From positions 1 to 64,000 of the forward strand of contig NZ_NIPW01000004.1 in NCBI RefSeq assembly GCF_002196855.1: a DNA stretch of 64,000 nucleotides. Direction: 5' to 3'. The translations under genes and the position numbers were made by a program. This DNA comes from Haematobacter genomosp. 1. Its GTDB lineage: Bacteria > Pseudomonadota > Alphaproteobacteria > Rhodobacterales > Rhodobacteraceae. Below the pieces are notes generated by a model, which ran no database searches, was not told where the DNA came from, and saw only the letters and a list, made by a program, of their open reading frames with translations. Shown one piece after another: positions 17,361 through 27,244 of this stretch (positions are counted from its first letter, which is position 1; each line of letters opens with the position of its first letter).

Positions 17361-18602
17361 ATGGCTGGCTCGCTCCTCTCCACCCAACGGCGTGGCGGAC
17401 TTTTCAATCCGCGGACGCAGCCGCCCTTCGGCGAGTTCGTTGCGCTGATCGCGATGATGTTCGCGACCATCGCGCTTTCCATTGATGCGATGCTGCCCGC
17501 GCTGCCGCAGATTGCACGTGATCTGGATCTCGCCAACCCGAATCGGGCGCAGATCATCATCACGGTCTTCATGGCCGGGATCGGTCTGGGTCAGCTTTTC
17601 GCGGGGCCGCTGTCAGACAGTTTCGGCCGCCGCCGGATCATCGTGATCGGCGTGGCGATCTACATCATAGGCTCGCTCACGGCCTATCTCTCCCACACGT
17701 TCGAAGTGCTGCTGGTCGCGCGCTTCCTTCAGGGCATCGGAGCCTCCGCGCCCCGGATCGTCGGCGTGGCCATTGTGCGGGACAGGTATGAGGGGCGGAT
17801 GATGGCGCGGGTGATGTCCTTCGTCATGACGCTGTTCATCCTCGTGCCCGCCATCGCGCCGCTGTTCGGCACCTTCGTGATCCACCTTGCGGGATGGCGT
17901 TCCATCTTCCTCGTTCTGGTGTTCGCAGGCGTGGTGATGGCGCTGTGGTTGCTCTCCCGCCAACCGGAGACGCTGGAGGTCAGCCACCGCCGCCCCTTCT
18001 CCTTCCGCGCCATCGGCAGCGCGATGCGGGAGATTTTCGGCAACCGGCTGGTGCTCGTCTATCTGATGGCGCTGAGCCTTGGCTTCGGGCCGCTGTTCGG
18101 CTTCATCTCCTCCGTCCAGCAGATCTATGACGTGAGCTTCGGCATGGGCGAAAGCTTCGCGCTCTGGTTCGCGGCGCAGGCGCTGATCGCAGGCACGGCG
18201 GGACCGCTGAACGCGACGCTGGTGATGCGCTTCGGCATGCGGCGGATGGCTTCCACCGCGTTTCTGATACAGGCGGTGCTTTCGGTCGTGATGTTCACGC
18301 TCTGGCGGATCGGCGTATTCGAAAGCCACCCCTTCCCCGCCTTCTTCTGCTGGGCCGCCTCCGTGTTCTTCCTGAACGGTTTCATCTTCGGCAACCTGAA
18401 CGCCCTGTCGCTGGAGCATCTGGGCCACATCGCCGGTATCGCGGCCTCCGTCATCGGCGCGGTTTCCACGGTGATCGCGGTGCTGATCGCGGTGCCGATC
18501 GGTCTGGCCTTCGACGGGACGCCGGTGCCGCTGATCTTCGGCATCACCTGCTGTGCCTGTGCGGGCTACCTGCTCATGCTCTACAGCCGCAGGCACGGTT
18601 GA
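17361..18602 (+). CDS. Bcr/CflA-family multidrug efflux MFS transporter
   Basis: A 413-residue major facilitator with about 12 membrane segments. The Bcr/CflA traits are the N-terminal 'ALSIDAMLPALPQIARDL', the 2-3 loop 'GPLSDSFGRRRIIVIG' and 'RFLQGIGASAPRIVGVAIVR' in TM4. It would export drugs or small metabolites by proton antiport. It is followed after 3 bases by an EamA transporter gene, so the two form an export operon that also includes the acyltransferase gene. Confidence 0.88.
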   Translation: MAGSLLSTQRRGGLFNPRTQPPFGEFVALIAMMFATIALSIDAMLPALPQIARDLDLANPNRAQIIITVFMAGIGLGQLFAGPLSDSFGRRRIIVIGVAIYIIGSLTAYLSHTFEVLLVARFLQGIGASAPRIVGVAIVRDRYEGRMMARVMSFVMTLFILVPAIAPLFGTFVIHLAGWRSIFLVLVFAGVVMALWLLSRQPETLEVSHRRPFSFRAIGSAMREIFGNRLVLVYLMALSLGFGPLFGFISSVQQIYDVSFGMGESFALWFAAQALIAGTAGPLNATLVMRFGMRRMASTAFLIQAVLSVVMFTLWRIGVFESHPFPAFFCWAASVFFLNGFIFGNLNALSLEHLGHIAGIAASVIGAVSTVIAVLIAVPIGLAFDGTPVPLIFGITCCACAGYLLMLYSRRHG

Positions 18603-18605
18603 GGA

Positions 18606-19496
18606 ATGGCAAGAGGCCCCCTGTCCGCCACCGCGACGGGCATCGCCTATATTCTGGCGGCGATGCTCTGCTTTTCCGTGCTGGACGCGATGGGCAAGGC
18701 GCTTCGGCTTGCCGGGCATCCTGTGGGGCAGATCGTCTGGGCGCGGAACGCCGGGCAGTTCCTGATCGTGCTGCTCATCTTCCGTACGGCAATTCCCGCT
18801 ATCGCACGGACCCGCCATCTTGGTCTGCACAGCCTTCGTGCGGTGAGTCAGCTTGGCGCGGCGGCGTTCTTCTTCCTGAGCCTCGGCTACATCGGGCTGG
18901 CGGAGGCGACGGCGATCATGGACCTGAACCCGGTGCTCATCACGCTCGGCGCGGCGCTGATCTTCGGTGAGAAGCTCGGCCCGCGGCGGATCGTGGGCAT
19001 CGTGTTGGCGCTGCTTGGCGCGCTCATCATCATCCGGCCGGGAAGCTCCATGTTCACCCCTGCCGCCTTCCTGCCCCTCATCGGTGCCGTCTGCTACACC
19101 TCTTTCGCGCTCGCCACCCGCAAGGTGGGACGGAGCGAGAATGTCTGGACGGCGATGTTCTGGTCCGGCGCCATCGCGACCCTGCTGACAAGCCTTCTCC
19201 TCCCGTGGCAATGGGTGACACCGGCCGCGGGAAGCCTGTTGCTGTTTGCAGGTGTGGGCATCGCCGGAACGCTGGCGCAGCTTTTCATGATCCGCGCCTT
19301 CGCGCTGGCCGATGCGGGTGTGATCGCGCCCTTCGGCTACATCGGCATCCTGTTTGCTACCGTATGGGGCTATGTCTTCTTCGGAGAGATTCCCGATATC
19401 TGGGTGGGCGTGGGCGCGCTTGTGATCGTCGGAGCAGGACTTTATGTGTGGCACCGCGAAACGCGGGCGCGGCAGGAGCAGGTCGCCGCAGACTAG
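18606..19496 (+). CDS. EamA/DMT-superfamily transporter
   Basis: A 296-residue membrane protein with two tandem EamA repeats and about ten membrane segments. Typical stretches are 'LGYIGLAEATAIMDLNPVLI', 'LGPRRIVGIVLALLGALIII' and the second-repeat 'ALADAGVIAPFGYIGILFAT'. Members export amino acids, nucleotides or other metabolites. It lies between the MFS gene (3 bases) and the acyltransferase gene (8 bases) and is co-transcribed. The substrate cannot be deduced. Confidence 0.88.
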   Translation: MARGPLSATATGIAYILAAMLCFSVLDAMGKALRLAGHPVGQIVWARNAGQFLIVLLIFRTAIPAIARTRHLGLHSLRAVSQLGAAAFFFLSLGYIGLAEATAIMDLNPVLITLGAALIFGEKLGPRRIVGIVLALLGALIIIRPGSSMFTPAAFLPLIGAVCYTSFALATRKVGRSENVWTAMFWSGAIATLLTSLLLPWQWVTPAAGSLLLFAGVGIAGTLAQLFMIRAFALADAGVIAPFGYIGILFATVWGYVFFGEIPDIWVGVGALVIVGAGLYVWHRETRARQEQVAAD

Positions 19497-19504
19497 AGGG
19501 TGGC

Positions 19505-20407
19505 ATGCCGCAGGAAGACGCCGCAGAAGGGACACGTATCCGCGCAAAGGACCGGATCACCGACATCGTCGGCCGCATCCTGATGGGTGGGCTGCGGCTG
19601 ATCCCTTACGAGCGGCGCATCCCGCTGGCCGGATGGGTCTTTTCCCGGCTCGTGGCCCCGGTCGCGGGCTATCGCAAGCGCATACGGGAAAATCTCGCGC
19701 TCATCTTTCCCGACATGGATCCGGCCGAGGTGCGGCGCCTTTGCCGCGACGTTCCCGACAATGTCGGCCGCAGCCTTGTCGAACTGTTCTCTGGAGAGGA
19801 GTTTCTGGCCCGCGTCTCCGGCACTCCGGTTCGTGGTCCCGGTGTGGATGCGGTCGCTGCGGCACAGGCTGCGGGGCGTCCGGTAATTATCGTGTCGGGT
19901 CACTTCGGCAATTTCAACGCGGCCCGCCCGGTTCTGGCGGCGAAGGGTTACAAGGTAGGCGCGCTCTACCGGCCGATGGACAATCCCCTCTTTCACGACA
20001 GCTATGTCGCCGCGATGGAATCGCTGTCCAAGCCGCTGTTCCCCCGCTCCCGGCGAGGCATGGCGGAGATGCTGCGCTTCCTGCGCTCCGGCGGGCTGGT
20101 GGCGATATTGATCGATCAGGCGATGACGGGGGAGCCCGCGCTGACCTTCTTCGGTCATCCGGCGCATACCTCGCTTTCCGCCGCGGAACTCGCGCTGCGT
20201 TACGATGCGGTGATCGCGCCCGGCTATGTCATCCGCAAGGACAACGGTCTGGACTTCGACATGTGGATCGAGGCGCCGCTGGATCATACCGATCCCATGA
20301 CGATGACACAGGCGCTGAACGACAGCCTGGAGGCGCAGGTCAGGGAGCATATGGACCAGTGGTTCTGGATCCATCGCCGCTGGAAACAGGCGCGTCAGCG
20401 GACATAG
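19505..20407 (+). CDS. LpxL/HtrB-like lipid A acyltransferase
   Basis: A 300-residue lysophospholipid-acyltransferase-family protein, expected to add a secondary acyl chain to lipid A at the inner membrane. Family stretches are 'YRKRIRENLALIFPDMDPAE', 'VSGHFGNFNAARPVL', 'ALYRPMDNP' and 'LIDQAMTGEP'. The catalytic HX4D/E motif here reads H-FGNF-N, with Asn in place of the acid, which is unusual. I start it at ATG 19505 (GAGGG upstream); the longer reading from 19205 overlaps the transporter gene. The C-terminal 'WFWIHRRWK' is typical. Confidence 0.85.
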   Translation: MPQEDAAEGTRIRAKDRITDIVGRILMGGLRLIPYERRIPLAGWVFSRLVAPVAGYRKRIRENLALIFPDMDPAEVRRLCRDVPDNVGRSLVELFSGEEFLARVSGTPVRGPGVDAVAAAQAAGRPVIIVSGHFGNFNAARPVLAAKGYKVGALYRPMDNPLFHDSYVAAMESLSKPLFPRSRRGMAEMLRFLRSGGLVAILIDQAMTGEPALTFFGHPAHTSLSAAELALRYDAVIAPGYVIRKDNGLDFDMWIEAPLDHTDPMTMTQALNDSLEAQVREHMDQWFWIHRRWKQARQRT

Positions 20408-20408
20408 C

Positions 20409-20981
20409 TCAGGCGGTCAGGGTCTCCATGCGTCCTGCCTGAATGCGCCATACCACGCCCTGCCGGTCCTCCAGATAGGGCAGTTCCTCCTCCGCCAGAC
20501 CAAGGGCGGCCCCGCGCAGATAGCGGGAGAAGAACCCGTGCGTGACCAGAACGGCTGGGCCGTCAAGCCGCGCCAGAACCGCCTCTGCCCGCGCGCGCAG
20601 ATGGGCAAGCGGCTCTCCTCCCGGCGCTGCGGCATACCACGCGAGCGGGTTGGACAATGTGGCGGAAGCGGGCCAGCGATGCGCAATCTCCTCCAGCGTC
20701 AACCCCTCCCACGCCCCCATGCCGATTTCCCGCAGGTCCGGCTCCACCTCCACGGGGCCAAGCGGGGCAAGTGCGATTTCGGCCGTATCCAGTGCCCGGC
20801 CCAGCGGGCTGGAAAGGAATCGCCACCCCCGCCAATCGCGCCGATTCGCTTGCAGCAGGCGGTGAATCGCCACAGCCTGTGCTTTCCCCACCGGTGTGAG
20901 TGCGGAATCCTGCCGACCCTGCATCCGCCGCTCCCGGTTCCAAAACGTTTCGCCGTGGCGAAGGATCAGCAGCTCTGTCAT
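20409..20981 (-). CDS. Histidine phosphatase family protein (phosphoglycerate mutase-like)
   Basis: A 190-residue branch-1 histidine phosphatase. The catalytic 'ILRHGETFWN' (RHG at about residues 8-10), the second arginine region 'LSSPLGRALDTAEIA', the catalytic Glu in 'DLREIGMGAWEGLT' and the second His in 'VLVTHGFFSRYL' are all present. Members hydrolyse phosphosugars, alpha-ribazole phosphate or similar compounds; no cobalamin gene is nearby. It is convergent with the acyltransferase gene, one base apart. Confidence 0.9.
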   Translation of the reverse strand: MTELLILRHGETFWNRERRMQGRQDSALTPVGKAQAVAIHRLLQANRRDWRGWRFLSSPLGRALDTAEIALAPLGPVEVEPDLREIGMGAWEGLTLEEIAHRWPASATLSNPLAWYAAAPGGEPLAHLRARAEAVLARLDGPAVLVTHGFFSRYLRGAALGLAEEELPYLEDRQGVVWRIQAGRMETLTA

Positions 20982-21094
20982 GAAACCGTCAAAAGTACAG
21001 GTTGAAGTCGAGTTACCCTGAGCTAGCGCTTGCGTCTACACGCCAAAGGCGATTAGCATCTTTTAAAACAAATGTGTTCGAAAGAGGAGATGGC

Positions 21095-22888
21095 ATGAGG
21101 ATCGACAATCCGCTCACTCTCCCCGCTTGTCCACCTTCACTCGAGAGAACTCCTGTGGATGCGGAATTGGAGGAGATCCTCGCGCTGGCTGCGGATGCGG
21201 CACAGTCGCAGGTGGCGGCCGTGCTTGCCTTCTGCCCTCTCGGCGCGAGGGTTTTCGCCGGGCGTGGCCTGCTCCGCCACCCGGAAGGCTATGTCCCCGT
21301 CACCGCAAGCGTCTATGAACGCATGTTCCCTTCCTGCAGGGCGGTCACGCTGCCTGCGGCGCATCTTCCGACGGACATCCGCCGCATCCTCTCGACCGAG
21401 ACTTCCGGCAGCTATCTGGCCTTTCCGCTTTTCGTGGACCTGGACCGGCGCGGTCTCCTGATCCTGCGGCGCGAGGGGCCGGCGGGCTGGGCCGAGGCAG
21501 AGATCGCTCATCTGGAACGTTTCGCCCGGCTGATCAGGCTCAGGATGCGCAACATGCTGGACGCGGTTGCAGCCCAGACGGTATTCGAGCAGGCCGATTC
21601 CGGCCTGCTGATCGGTCGCTTCCTCACCGACGATACTGGCGAGGCGAGCGATCTGCTCATCGAAAATGCAAACAAGGCCTTTCGGGTCTTTGTGAACAAT
21701 GACGTGTCGGACCGTCTTTTGGCGCTCTGGCCCGATGCGACCGTGATTCTCGCCGCCGCAGCAACGCTCATGCCCGATGCGCCTATGCAGCGGCTGGAGC
21801 TTCCGGGGCCGCGCGGCGGAAAGGAATGGTTCGAAGCCCGCTTCCGGCGGCTGGCGGACGACCGGCTGTTGCTGCTCGTGACGGAAGTGAGCGAACGGCG
21901 GCGGCTCTTTCAACGGCTCGTGGAGCAGGAGGAGCGGCGACGGCTGGCCAACCGTCTGGCGGAGCTGGGCGTCTGGGACTTTGACCCGGCGACGGGCGAT
22001 GTGACGGTGGATGACAACCTTCGGGGCATGTTCGGCGTGATCGGCGCGCGTCCCATCGGTTTTGCCCAGGTGCTCCGCGCCATCCCCAACGAGGATCGCC
22101 GCCGCGCCCGGAGGGAAGCCGCGGCCCTCCTCCTCACCGAAAACCGGGAGGGAGTGAGCTTCCCCATCCGGGTGAAGGGAATCGACGACGGCATCATGCG
22201 CCATGTCATGCTCAGCGGTGTCCGCATGACGCGGCACGACGGGCGTCCCGCATGGCTGATCGGTGCCGCCCGCGACATCACCTCAAGGGTGGAGCGCGAG
22301 GAGCGGGACCGTCTGCTGCATCAGGAGCTTGGCCATCGGCTGAAGAATACGGTGACGCTGGTGCTCGGGCTGGTCAACCAGACCTTCCGTACCTCCCGCG
22401 ACATCGAGGGCGCCCGGACCGCGCTTCTGTCACGCATCCGGGCGCTCGGCGCGGCGCATGAGCATCTCCTGCTTGGTGATACCAACGGCGCGCGGTTCGA
22501 GGATGTGGTGCTGGGCGCGCTCGCCTTCGGCGAGTTCGAGCCCGAGCGCATCTGCGCCTCGGGGCCGGAACTTCGGGTTGGTCAGCGGTCTGCGCTCCAT
22601 CTGGCGCTGGTGCTGCATGAACTGGTCACCAATGCGGTGAAATACGGCGCCCTCTCCTCTGACGCAGGCCGTATCGCGATCCATTGGTCGATCAAGGATC
22701 AGGACGCCGTCATGGAATGGCGGGAGAGCGGCGGTCCCCGCGTTGCCCCGCCCGCCCGCTCCAGCTTCGGCACGCGGCTCATTGCCTCCGGGCTGACAGG
22801 CGGCGGACAGGCGGCGGCGGACATCCAGTATCGCCCGGAGGGCTTCTACTGCCGCCTGTCCGCCCCGCTTTCCGAACTGGCGGGCTAG
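21095..22888 (+). CDS. HWE/HisKA_2-type sensor histidine kinase with GAF and PAS-like regions
   Basis: A 597-residue soluble sensor kinase. An N-terminal GAF-like region (about residues 15-165) is followed by two PAS-like regions (about 170-290 and 300-420, ending 'IGAARDITSRVEREERD'), then the H-box 'LGHRLKNTVTLVLGLVNQTF' and an HWE-type ATPase domain with 'LVLHELVTNAVKYGALS' (N-box) and 'SFGTRLIASGL'. There is no membrane segment. The ATG at 21095 has AGAGGAG upstream; the 21002 reading is less likely. No response regulator is adjacent. Kinases of this class often serve general stress or light responses. The stop overlaps the convergent ATPase gene by 4 bases. Confidence 0.88.
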   Translation: MRIDNPLTLPACPPSLERTPVDAELEEILALAADAAQSQVAAVLAFCPLGARVFAGRGLLRHPEGYVPVTASVYERMFPSCRAVTLPAAHLPTDIRRILSTETSGSYLAFPLFVDLDRRGLLILRREGPAGWAEAEIAHLERFARLIRLRMRNMLDAVAAQTVFEQADSGLLIGRFLTDDTGEASDLLIENANKAFRVFVNNDVSDRLLALWPDATVILAAAATLMPDAPMQRLELPGPRGGKEWFEARFRRLADDRLLLLVTEVSERRRLFQRLVEQEERRRLANRLAELGVWDFDPATGDVTVDDNLRGMFGVIGARPIGFAQVLRAIPNEDRRRARREAAALLLTENREGVSFPIRVKGIDDGIMRHVMLSGVRMTRHDGRPAWLIGAARDITSRVEREERDRLLHQELGHRLKNTVTLVLGLVNQTFRTSRDIEGARTALLSRIRALGAAHEHLLLGDTNGARFEDVVLGALAFGEFEPERICASGPELRVGQRSALHLALVLHELVTNAVKYGALSSDAGRIAIHWSIKDQDAVMEWRESGGPRVAPPARSSFGTRLIASGLTGGGQAAADIQYRPEGFYCRLSAPLSELAG

Positions 22889-25605
22889 ACGCCGTCTTCC
22901 ATCCGCGCCATCAGGCCGGTGCGCAGGAATATCTGTTTCTCCAGCTCGCAGATTACGAACACCGCCAGACCGAAGAGGATCACCACCGCCCCGTCCAGCA
23001 GCGTCAGCGGGCGGGTATCGAACAACTGCTGCATGACCGGCAGATAGGTGAACAGAAGCTGCGCCACCACGACCACCGCCACAGCACCCAGCACCGCCGG
23101 CGTCCCCTTGAAGCCAACCGCCCGGAGGGAGCGGACATGCATATAGCGGACGTTGAAGAGGTAGAAAATCTCCATCACCACCACGGCGTTCACGGCAAGC
23201 GTCCGCTGCCCGGCCAGATCATAGCCCCGGGCGGCACCATAGGCCGATATCCCGAATACGCCGATGGCGAACAGCAAGGACACCAGAACCACGCGCCAGA
23301 GCATGAAGGGGGTCAGGAGTTGCGCCCCGGCAGGGCGTGGCTTGCGTTCCATCACATCCGGTTCCGGCGGCTCAAAGGCCAAGACCAGGCCCAGCGTCGC
23401 CGACAGGATCAGGTTGATCCACAGGATCTGCACCGCCGACATGGGCACCGGCCAGGCCAGCAGCAACGCGACGATCACCGCTACCGCCTCGCCGCCGTTG
23501 GTCGGCAGCGTCCAGGAGATGACCTTGCGAATGTTGTCGAAAACGGTCCTTCCCTCTTTCACGGCCGCGACGATGGTGGCGAAGTTGTCATCGGTCAGCA
23601 CCATCTCGGCTGCCTGACGCGCGGCTTCCGTCCCCTTCCGGCCCATCGCGATACCGACATCCGCCTGCTTGAGCGCGGGTGCATCGTTCACCCCGTCACC
23701 CGTCATGGCGACAACCTCTCCCCGTGATTGCAGGGCACGCACGATGCGCAGCTTGTGCTCGGGGCTGGTGCGCGCGAAAACCGTCGTGCGTTCCGCCACA
23801 TCGGCAAGATCGGCATCGGTCAGTGCCTCGACCTCCGCGCCGGTTGTCGCCAGCGGGTTCTCCGCCATGCCAAGCTGCCCGGCAATCGCCCGGGCGGTAA
23901 GCACGTGATCCCCCGTGATCATCTTCACCCCGATCCCCGCCGAGCGGCATAGGGCGACCGCCTCCGTCGCCTCCGGCCGGGGAGGATCGATGAACCCGGC
24001 GATACCGAGGAAGGTGAACCCGCGTTCCATATCCGTCATCGTCAGGTCATCGCGCTCCGCCGGACGCTCGGCAAAGCCAAGCACCCGCTGGCCCGCCTCC
24101 GCCAGCGCGTTGATCCGCTGCTGCCAGAGCGCTGCGTCGAGCGGCCCGGCGCTGTCGCTGTCGCACATGGCAAGCACCGCCTCCGGTGCGCCCTTCACCC
24201 GGATCATCCGCCCCTCGGGGCCGCCGGTCAGCACCGCGAGGAAGCGGTATTCCGCATCGAACGGAATTCCGTCCAGCACCGGCTCCGTTTCCCGCTCGAC
24301 CTCTCCCATCCCGGCCTTGGCGGCCACGGCGAGCAGCGCACCATCCATCGGGTCGCCTGCAACGCGCCAGGTTCCCTCCCGCTGGATGAGCTTGCCATCG
24401 TTCGCGAGCATCCCCGCGCGAAGCAGGCGCACGGCGCCCTCCGCAGAGACCTCCTGCCCGTTGCGGAGGAACCGGCCCTCGGGCGTATAGCCTGCGCCCT
24501 CCACCTGCCAATCACCCTCAGGCGTTATGATGCGCGCAACCATCATCTCGTTCAGGGTGAGCGTGCCGGTCTTGTCGGAGCAGATCGTGCGCGTCGCGCC
24601 CAGCGTCTCCACCGCCGGAAGCTTGCGGATGATGGCGTGGCGCGCAGCCATCCGCCGCACCCCGATGGCCAGCGTGATGGTGATGACGGCGGGCAGGCCC
24701 TCCGGGATCACTCCGACGGCCAGCGCGACCGAGATCAGCAGCGCCTCCTCCCAGCCATAGGCATCGACGAAATGGGCATAAAGGAACACGGCCACCGCAC
24801 CGACAAGCGCGACCAGCGTAAACTGTCGTCCGAAGCGGTTGATCTTCTGGAGGAGCGGTGTCGTTCCGGTCTCCACCTCGCCGATCATCACGCTGATCCG
24901 CCCGATCTCGGCCCGCGGGCCGGTGCCGACCACCAGCCCCTGCGCCTGCCCCGTCGCGACCAGCGTGCCGGAGAATGCCATGTCGGAGCGGTCGCCGATC
25001 GCGGCAGCGGCAGCAACGGGCCGGGTGTCCTTCTGCACGGGAACGGACTCGCCGGTCAGGATGGACTCGTCGATCACCAGATGCCGCGCGCGCAGCAGGC
25101 GGAGATCGGCGGGCACCTGATCCCCCGCCTCCAGCAGCACCACATCCCCCGGGACAAGATCGCGCGTGTCGACCTCCACCCTCTCGCCATCCCGCAAGGC
25201 GATGGCATGGGGCGCGATCAGCTCCCGGATGGCGGAAAGCGCCTGTTCCGCCTTTCCCTCCTGCACGAAGCCCACGATGGCATTGGCCAGCACCACGGCA
25301 AGGATGACACCCGCATCAATCGGATGGCCAAGCAACAGGGCCGCAGCTGCAGCCGCGATGAGAAAATAGATCAGCACGTTGTTGAACTGCGCGAGCAGCC
25401 GGACGATTGCGGGCCGTGCGGCCTGTTCCGGCAGGTCGTTGGGCCCGTAGCGGGTCAGCCGCTCCGCCGCTTCGATTGAGGACAGCCCCTCCGGGCCGGC
25501 ACTCAATCGATCTGCAGCGGCCTCCGCTGTCAGGGCATGCCACGGATCACCGGAAGCATCGGTCAGATCCACGGACGTAACGGGTTTGGAGGTCTGGACT
25601 TGCAC
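22885..25605 (-). CDS. Cation-transporting P-type ATPase, P2 type
   Basis: A 906-residue P-type ATPase. The actuator motif 'ILTGESVPVQ', the TM4 motif 'VGVIPEGLPAVITITLAIGV', the phosphorylation site 'ICSDKTGTLTLNEMM', the nucleotide-domain 'MITGDHVLTARAIAGQLG' and the hinge 'MTGDGVNDAPALKQADVGIA' are all intact. The IPEGLP motif and four C-terminal membrane segments point to the P2 (Ca/Mn or Na/K-like) class. I chose the GTG at 25605 because AGGAGA lies 7 bases upstream; the ATG at 25668 has no such site. The ion is not certain. Confidence 0.9.
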   Translation of the reverse strand: MQVQTSKPVTSVDLTDASGDPWHALTAEAAADRLSAGPEGLSSIEAAERLTRYGPNDLPEQAARPAIVRLLAQFNNVLIYFLIAAAAAALLLGHPIDAGVILAVVLANAIVGFVQEGKAEQALSAIRELIAPHAIALRDGERVEVDTRDLVPGDVVLLEAGDQVPADLRLLRARHLVIDESILTGESVPVQKDTRPVAAAAAIGDRSDMAFSGTLVATGQAQGLVVGTGPRAEIGRISVMIGEVETGTTPLLQKINRFGRQFTLVALVGAVAVFLYAHFVDAYGWEEALLISVALAVGVIPEGLPAVITITLAIGVRRMAARHAIIRKLPAVETLGATRTICSDKTGTLTLNEMMVARIITPEGDWQVEGAGYTPEGRFLRNGQEVSAEGAVRLLRAGMLANDGKLIQREGTWRVAGDPMDGALLAVAAKAGMGEVERETEPVLDGIPFDAEYRFLAVLTGGPEGRMIRVKGAPEAVLAMCDSDSAGPLDAALWQQRINALAEAGQRVLGFAERPAERDDLTMTDMERGFTFLGIAGFIDPPRPEATEAVALCRSAGIGVKMITGDHVLTARAIAGQLGMAENPLATTGAEVEALTDADLADVAERTTVFARTSPEHKLRIVRALQSRGEVVAMTGDGVNDAPALKQADVGIAMGRKGTEAARQAAEMVLTDDNFATIVAAVKEGRTVFDNIRKVISWTLPTNGGEAVAVIVALLLAWPVPMSAVQILWINLILSATLGLVLAFEPPEPDVMERKPRPAGAQLLTPFMLWRVVLVSLLFAIGVFGISAYGAARGYDLAGQRTLAVNAVVVMEIFYLFNVRYMHVRSLRAVGFKGTPAVLGAVAVVVVAQLLFTYLPVMQQLFDTRPLTLLDGAVVILFGLAVFVICELEKQIFLRTGLMARMEDGV

Positions 25606-25834
25606 GTGCTGTCTCCTGCGATCCCTCACAGCTAAGGTAGGCGCAGGATCCGCATGAACAAACGACAAATATCGGGCAAGCAGGCGGAAGGGGCGGGACC
25701 GGTCCGCCCGTCACTTCCCCGTCAGCCGGAGGTGCCGCAGGTGATACGGTCTTGATCTGGCGCACGCTGCCGTTAGGTTCCGCGGGGCAAGCGCCTTTCC
25801 GGGCGCCATCCAGCGGAAATCTGCGGAGGTTTTC

Positions 25835-27244
25835 ATGCCGCGCCTGACCGGCCTTTTCGTTCTCGCCCTTGTCGCGCTCCCTGCGGCGATACCGCTCGTC
25901 CGGCCCGCGATGGCCGCAGAGGCGGTCACCACCTTTTCCCTTCCCAACGGCATGCAGGCCATCGTGGTGGAGGATCACCGCGCGCCCGTCGTGGTGCATA
26001 TGGTCTGGTACAAGGTGGGGTCCGCCGACGAGAAACCCGGCACCTCCGGCATCGCGCATTTCCTTGAGCACCTCATGTTCAAAGGCACGGACAAGATGGC
26101 GTCGGGCGAGTTCTCCAGAGTGGTGGAGGCGCAGGGCGGCAACGACAATGCCTTCACCTCCTATGACTATACCGGCTACTTTCAGCGGGTGGCCGCCAAC
26201 CGGCTCGACCTGATGATGCAGATGGAAGCGGACCGGATGCGGAACCTCCACCTGACGGAGGAGGAGGTCACCACCGAACGCGCCGTGATCCTGGAGGAAC
26301 GCAACCAGCGGGTGGAGAACGATCCGGGCTCCCTGCTGAACGAACAGCAGCGCGCGGCGCAGTATCTCAACCACCGTTACGGCATTCCGGTGATCGGCTG
26401 GCGGCACGAGATGGAAAAGCTCGACCAGCAGGATGCGCTGGCCTTCTACCGGACCTATTACGCGCCCAACAACGCGATCCTCGTCGTTTCCGGCGATGTG
26501 GACCCGGCAGAGGTGAAACGGCTGGCGGAGGAAAACTACGGCCCGCTGAAACCGTCCGAGAACCTCCCCCCCCGCATCCGCCCGCAGGAGCCGCCGCAGA
26601 TCGCCGCCCGCCGCGTCACGCTGGAAGACGGCCGCGTCGCCCGTCCCTATGTCATGCGCACCTATCTCGCGCCCGAGCGGAATACCGGGGATCAGAAGGA
26701 AGCCGCCGCGCTGACCGTGCTGGCGGAACTGCTGGGCGGCGACCCCGCGACCTCCGTGCTGGGGCAGAAGCTCCAGTTCGAAACGCAGGCGGCGCTTTCC
26801 ACGGGCGCATTCTACGATGGCGTGGCGGTCGATCCCACGACCTTCGGCCTTTATATCGTGCCCGCGGCGAACGAGGGGCTGGCGGACGCGGAAGCCGCGC
26901 TCGACAAGGCTCTGGCGGAGTTCATGACGGAGGGGGTGAATGCCCAGCAGCTTGAGCGGATCAAGACACAGCTCCGCGCCTCCGACATCTATGAACTGGA
27001 CAACGTGGACCGTATCGCCCGCCGCTACGGAGAGGCCCTGTCCGTCGGGCTGACGGTGGAGGATGTGCAGGCGTGGCCCGACGCGCTCCGCGCGGTGACG
27101 GCCGACGACGTGATGGCGGCGGCACATGATGTCTTTGACCTCCGCCGCTCCGTCACCGGCTGGCTGACCCGCCCCGCCGATGCGCCCGAGCCGCCCCCCA
27201 ACGCCCCAATCGCCGGCCCCGCCGAGGGAGACATCGCCCAATGA
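25835..27244 (+). CDS. M16-family zinc peptidase, active subunit
   Basis: A 469-residue pitrilysin-family protein with a signal peptide (about 1-27, ending 'PAMAA'). The inverted zinc motif is intact in 'GIAHFLEHLMFKGTDKM' (HxxEH), with the third ligand Glu in the 'EEEVTTERAVILEERNQRVE' region. A second M16 domain follows in the C-terminal half. Its stop overlaps the next M16 gene by 4 bases. Together they form the usual active/inactive heterodimer, probably periplasmic. Confidence 0.92.
   Translation: MPRLTGLFVLALVALPAAIPLVRPAMAAEAVTTFSLPNGMQAIVVEDHRAPVVVHMVWYKVGSADEKPGTSGIAHFLEHLMFKGTDKMASGEFSRVVEAQGGNDNAFTSYDYTGYFQRVAANRLDLMMQMEADRMRNLHLTEEEVTTERAVILEERNQRVENDPGSLLNEQQRAAQYLNHRYGIPVIGWRHEMEKLDQQDALAFYRTYYAPNNAILVVSGDVDPAEVKRLAEENYGPLKPSENLPPRIRPQEPPQIAARRVTLEDGRVARPYVMRTYLAPERNTGDQKEAAALTVLAELLGGDPATSVLGQKLQFETQAALSTGAFYDGVAVDPTTFGLYIVPAANEGLADAEAALDKALAEFMTEGVNAQQLERIKTQLRASDIYELDNVDRIARRYGEALSVGLTVEDVQAWPDALRAVTADDVMAAAHDVFDLRRSVTGWLTRPADAPEPPPNAPIAGPAEGDIAQ

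Noticed and set aside
17613-19547. A 644-codon minus-strand reading
   Set aside because: Shadow of the MFS and EamA transporter genes; rich in His, Arg and Asp as expected for antisense of membrane-protein codons.
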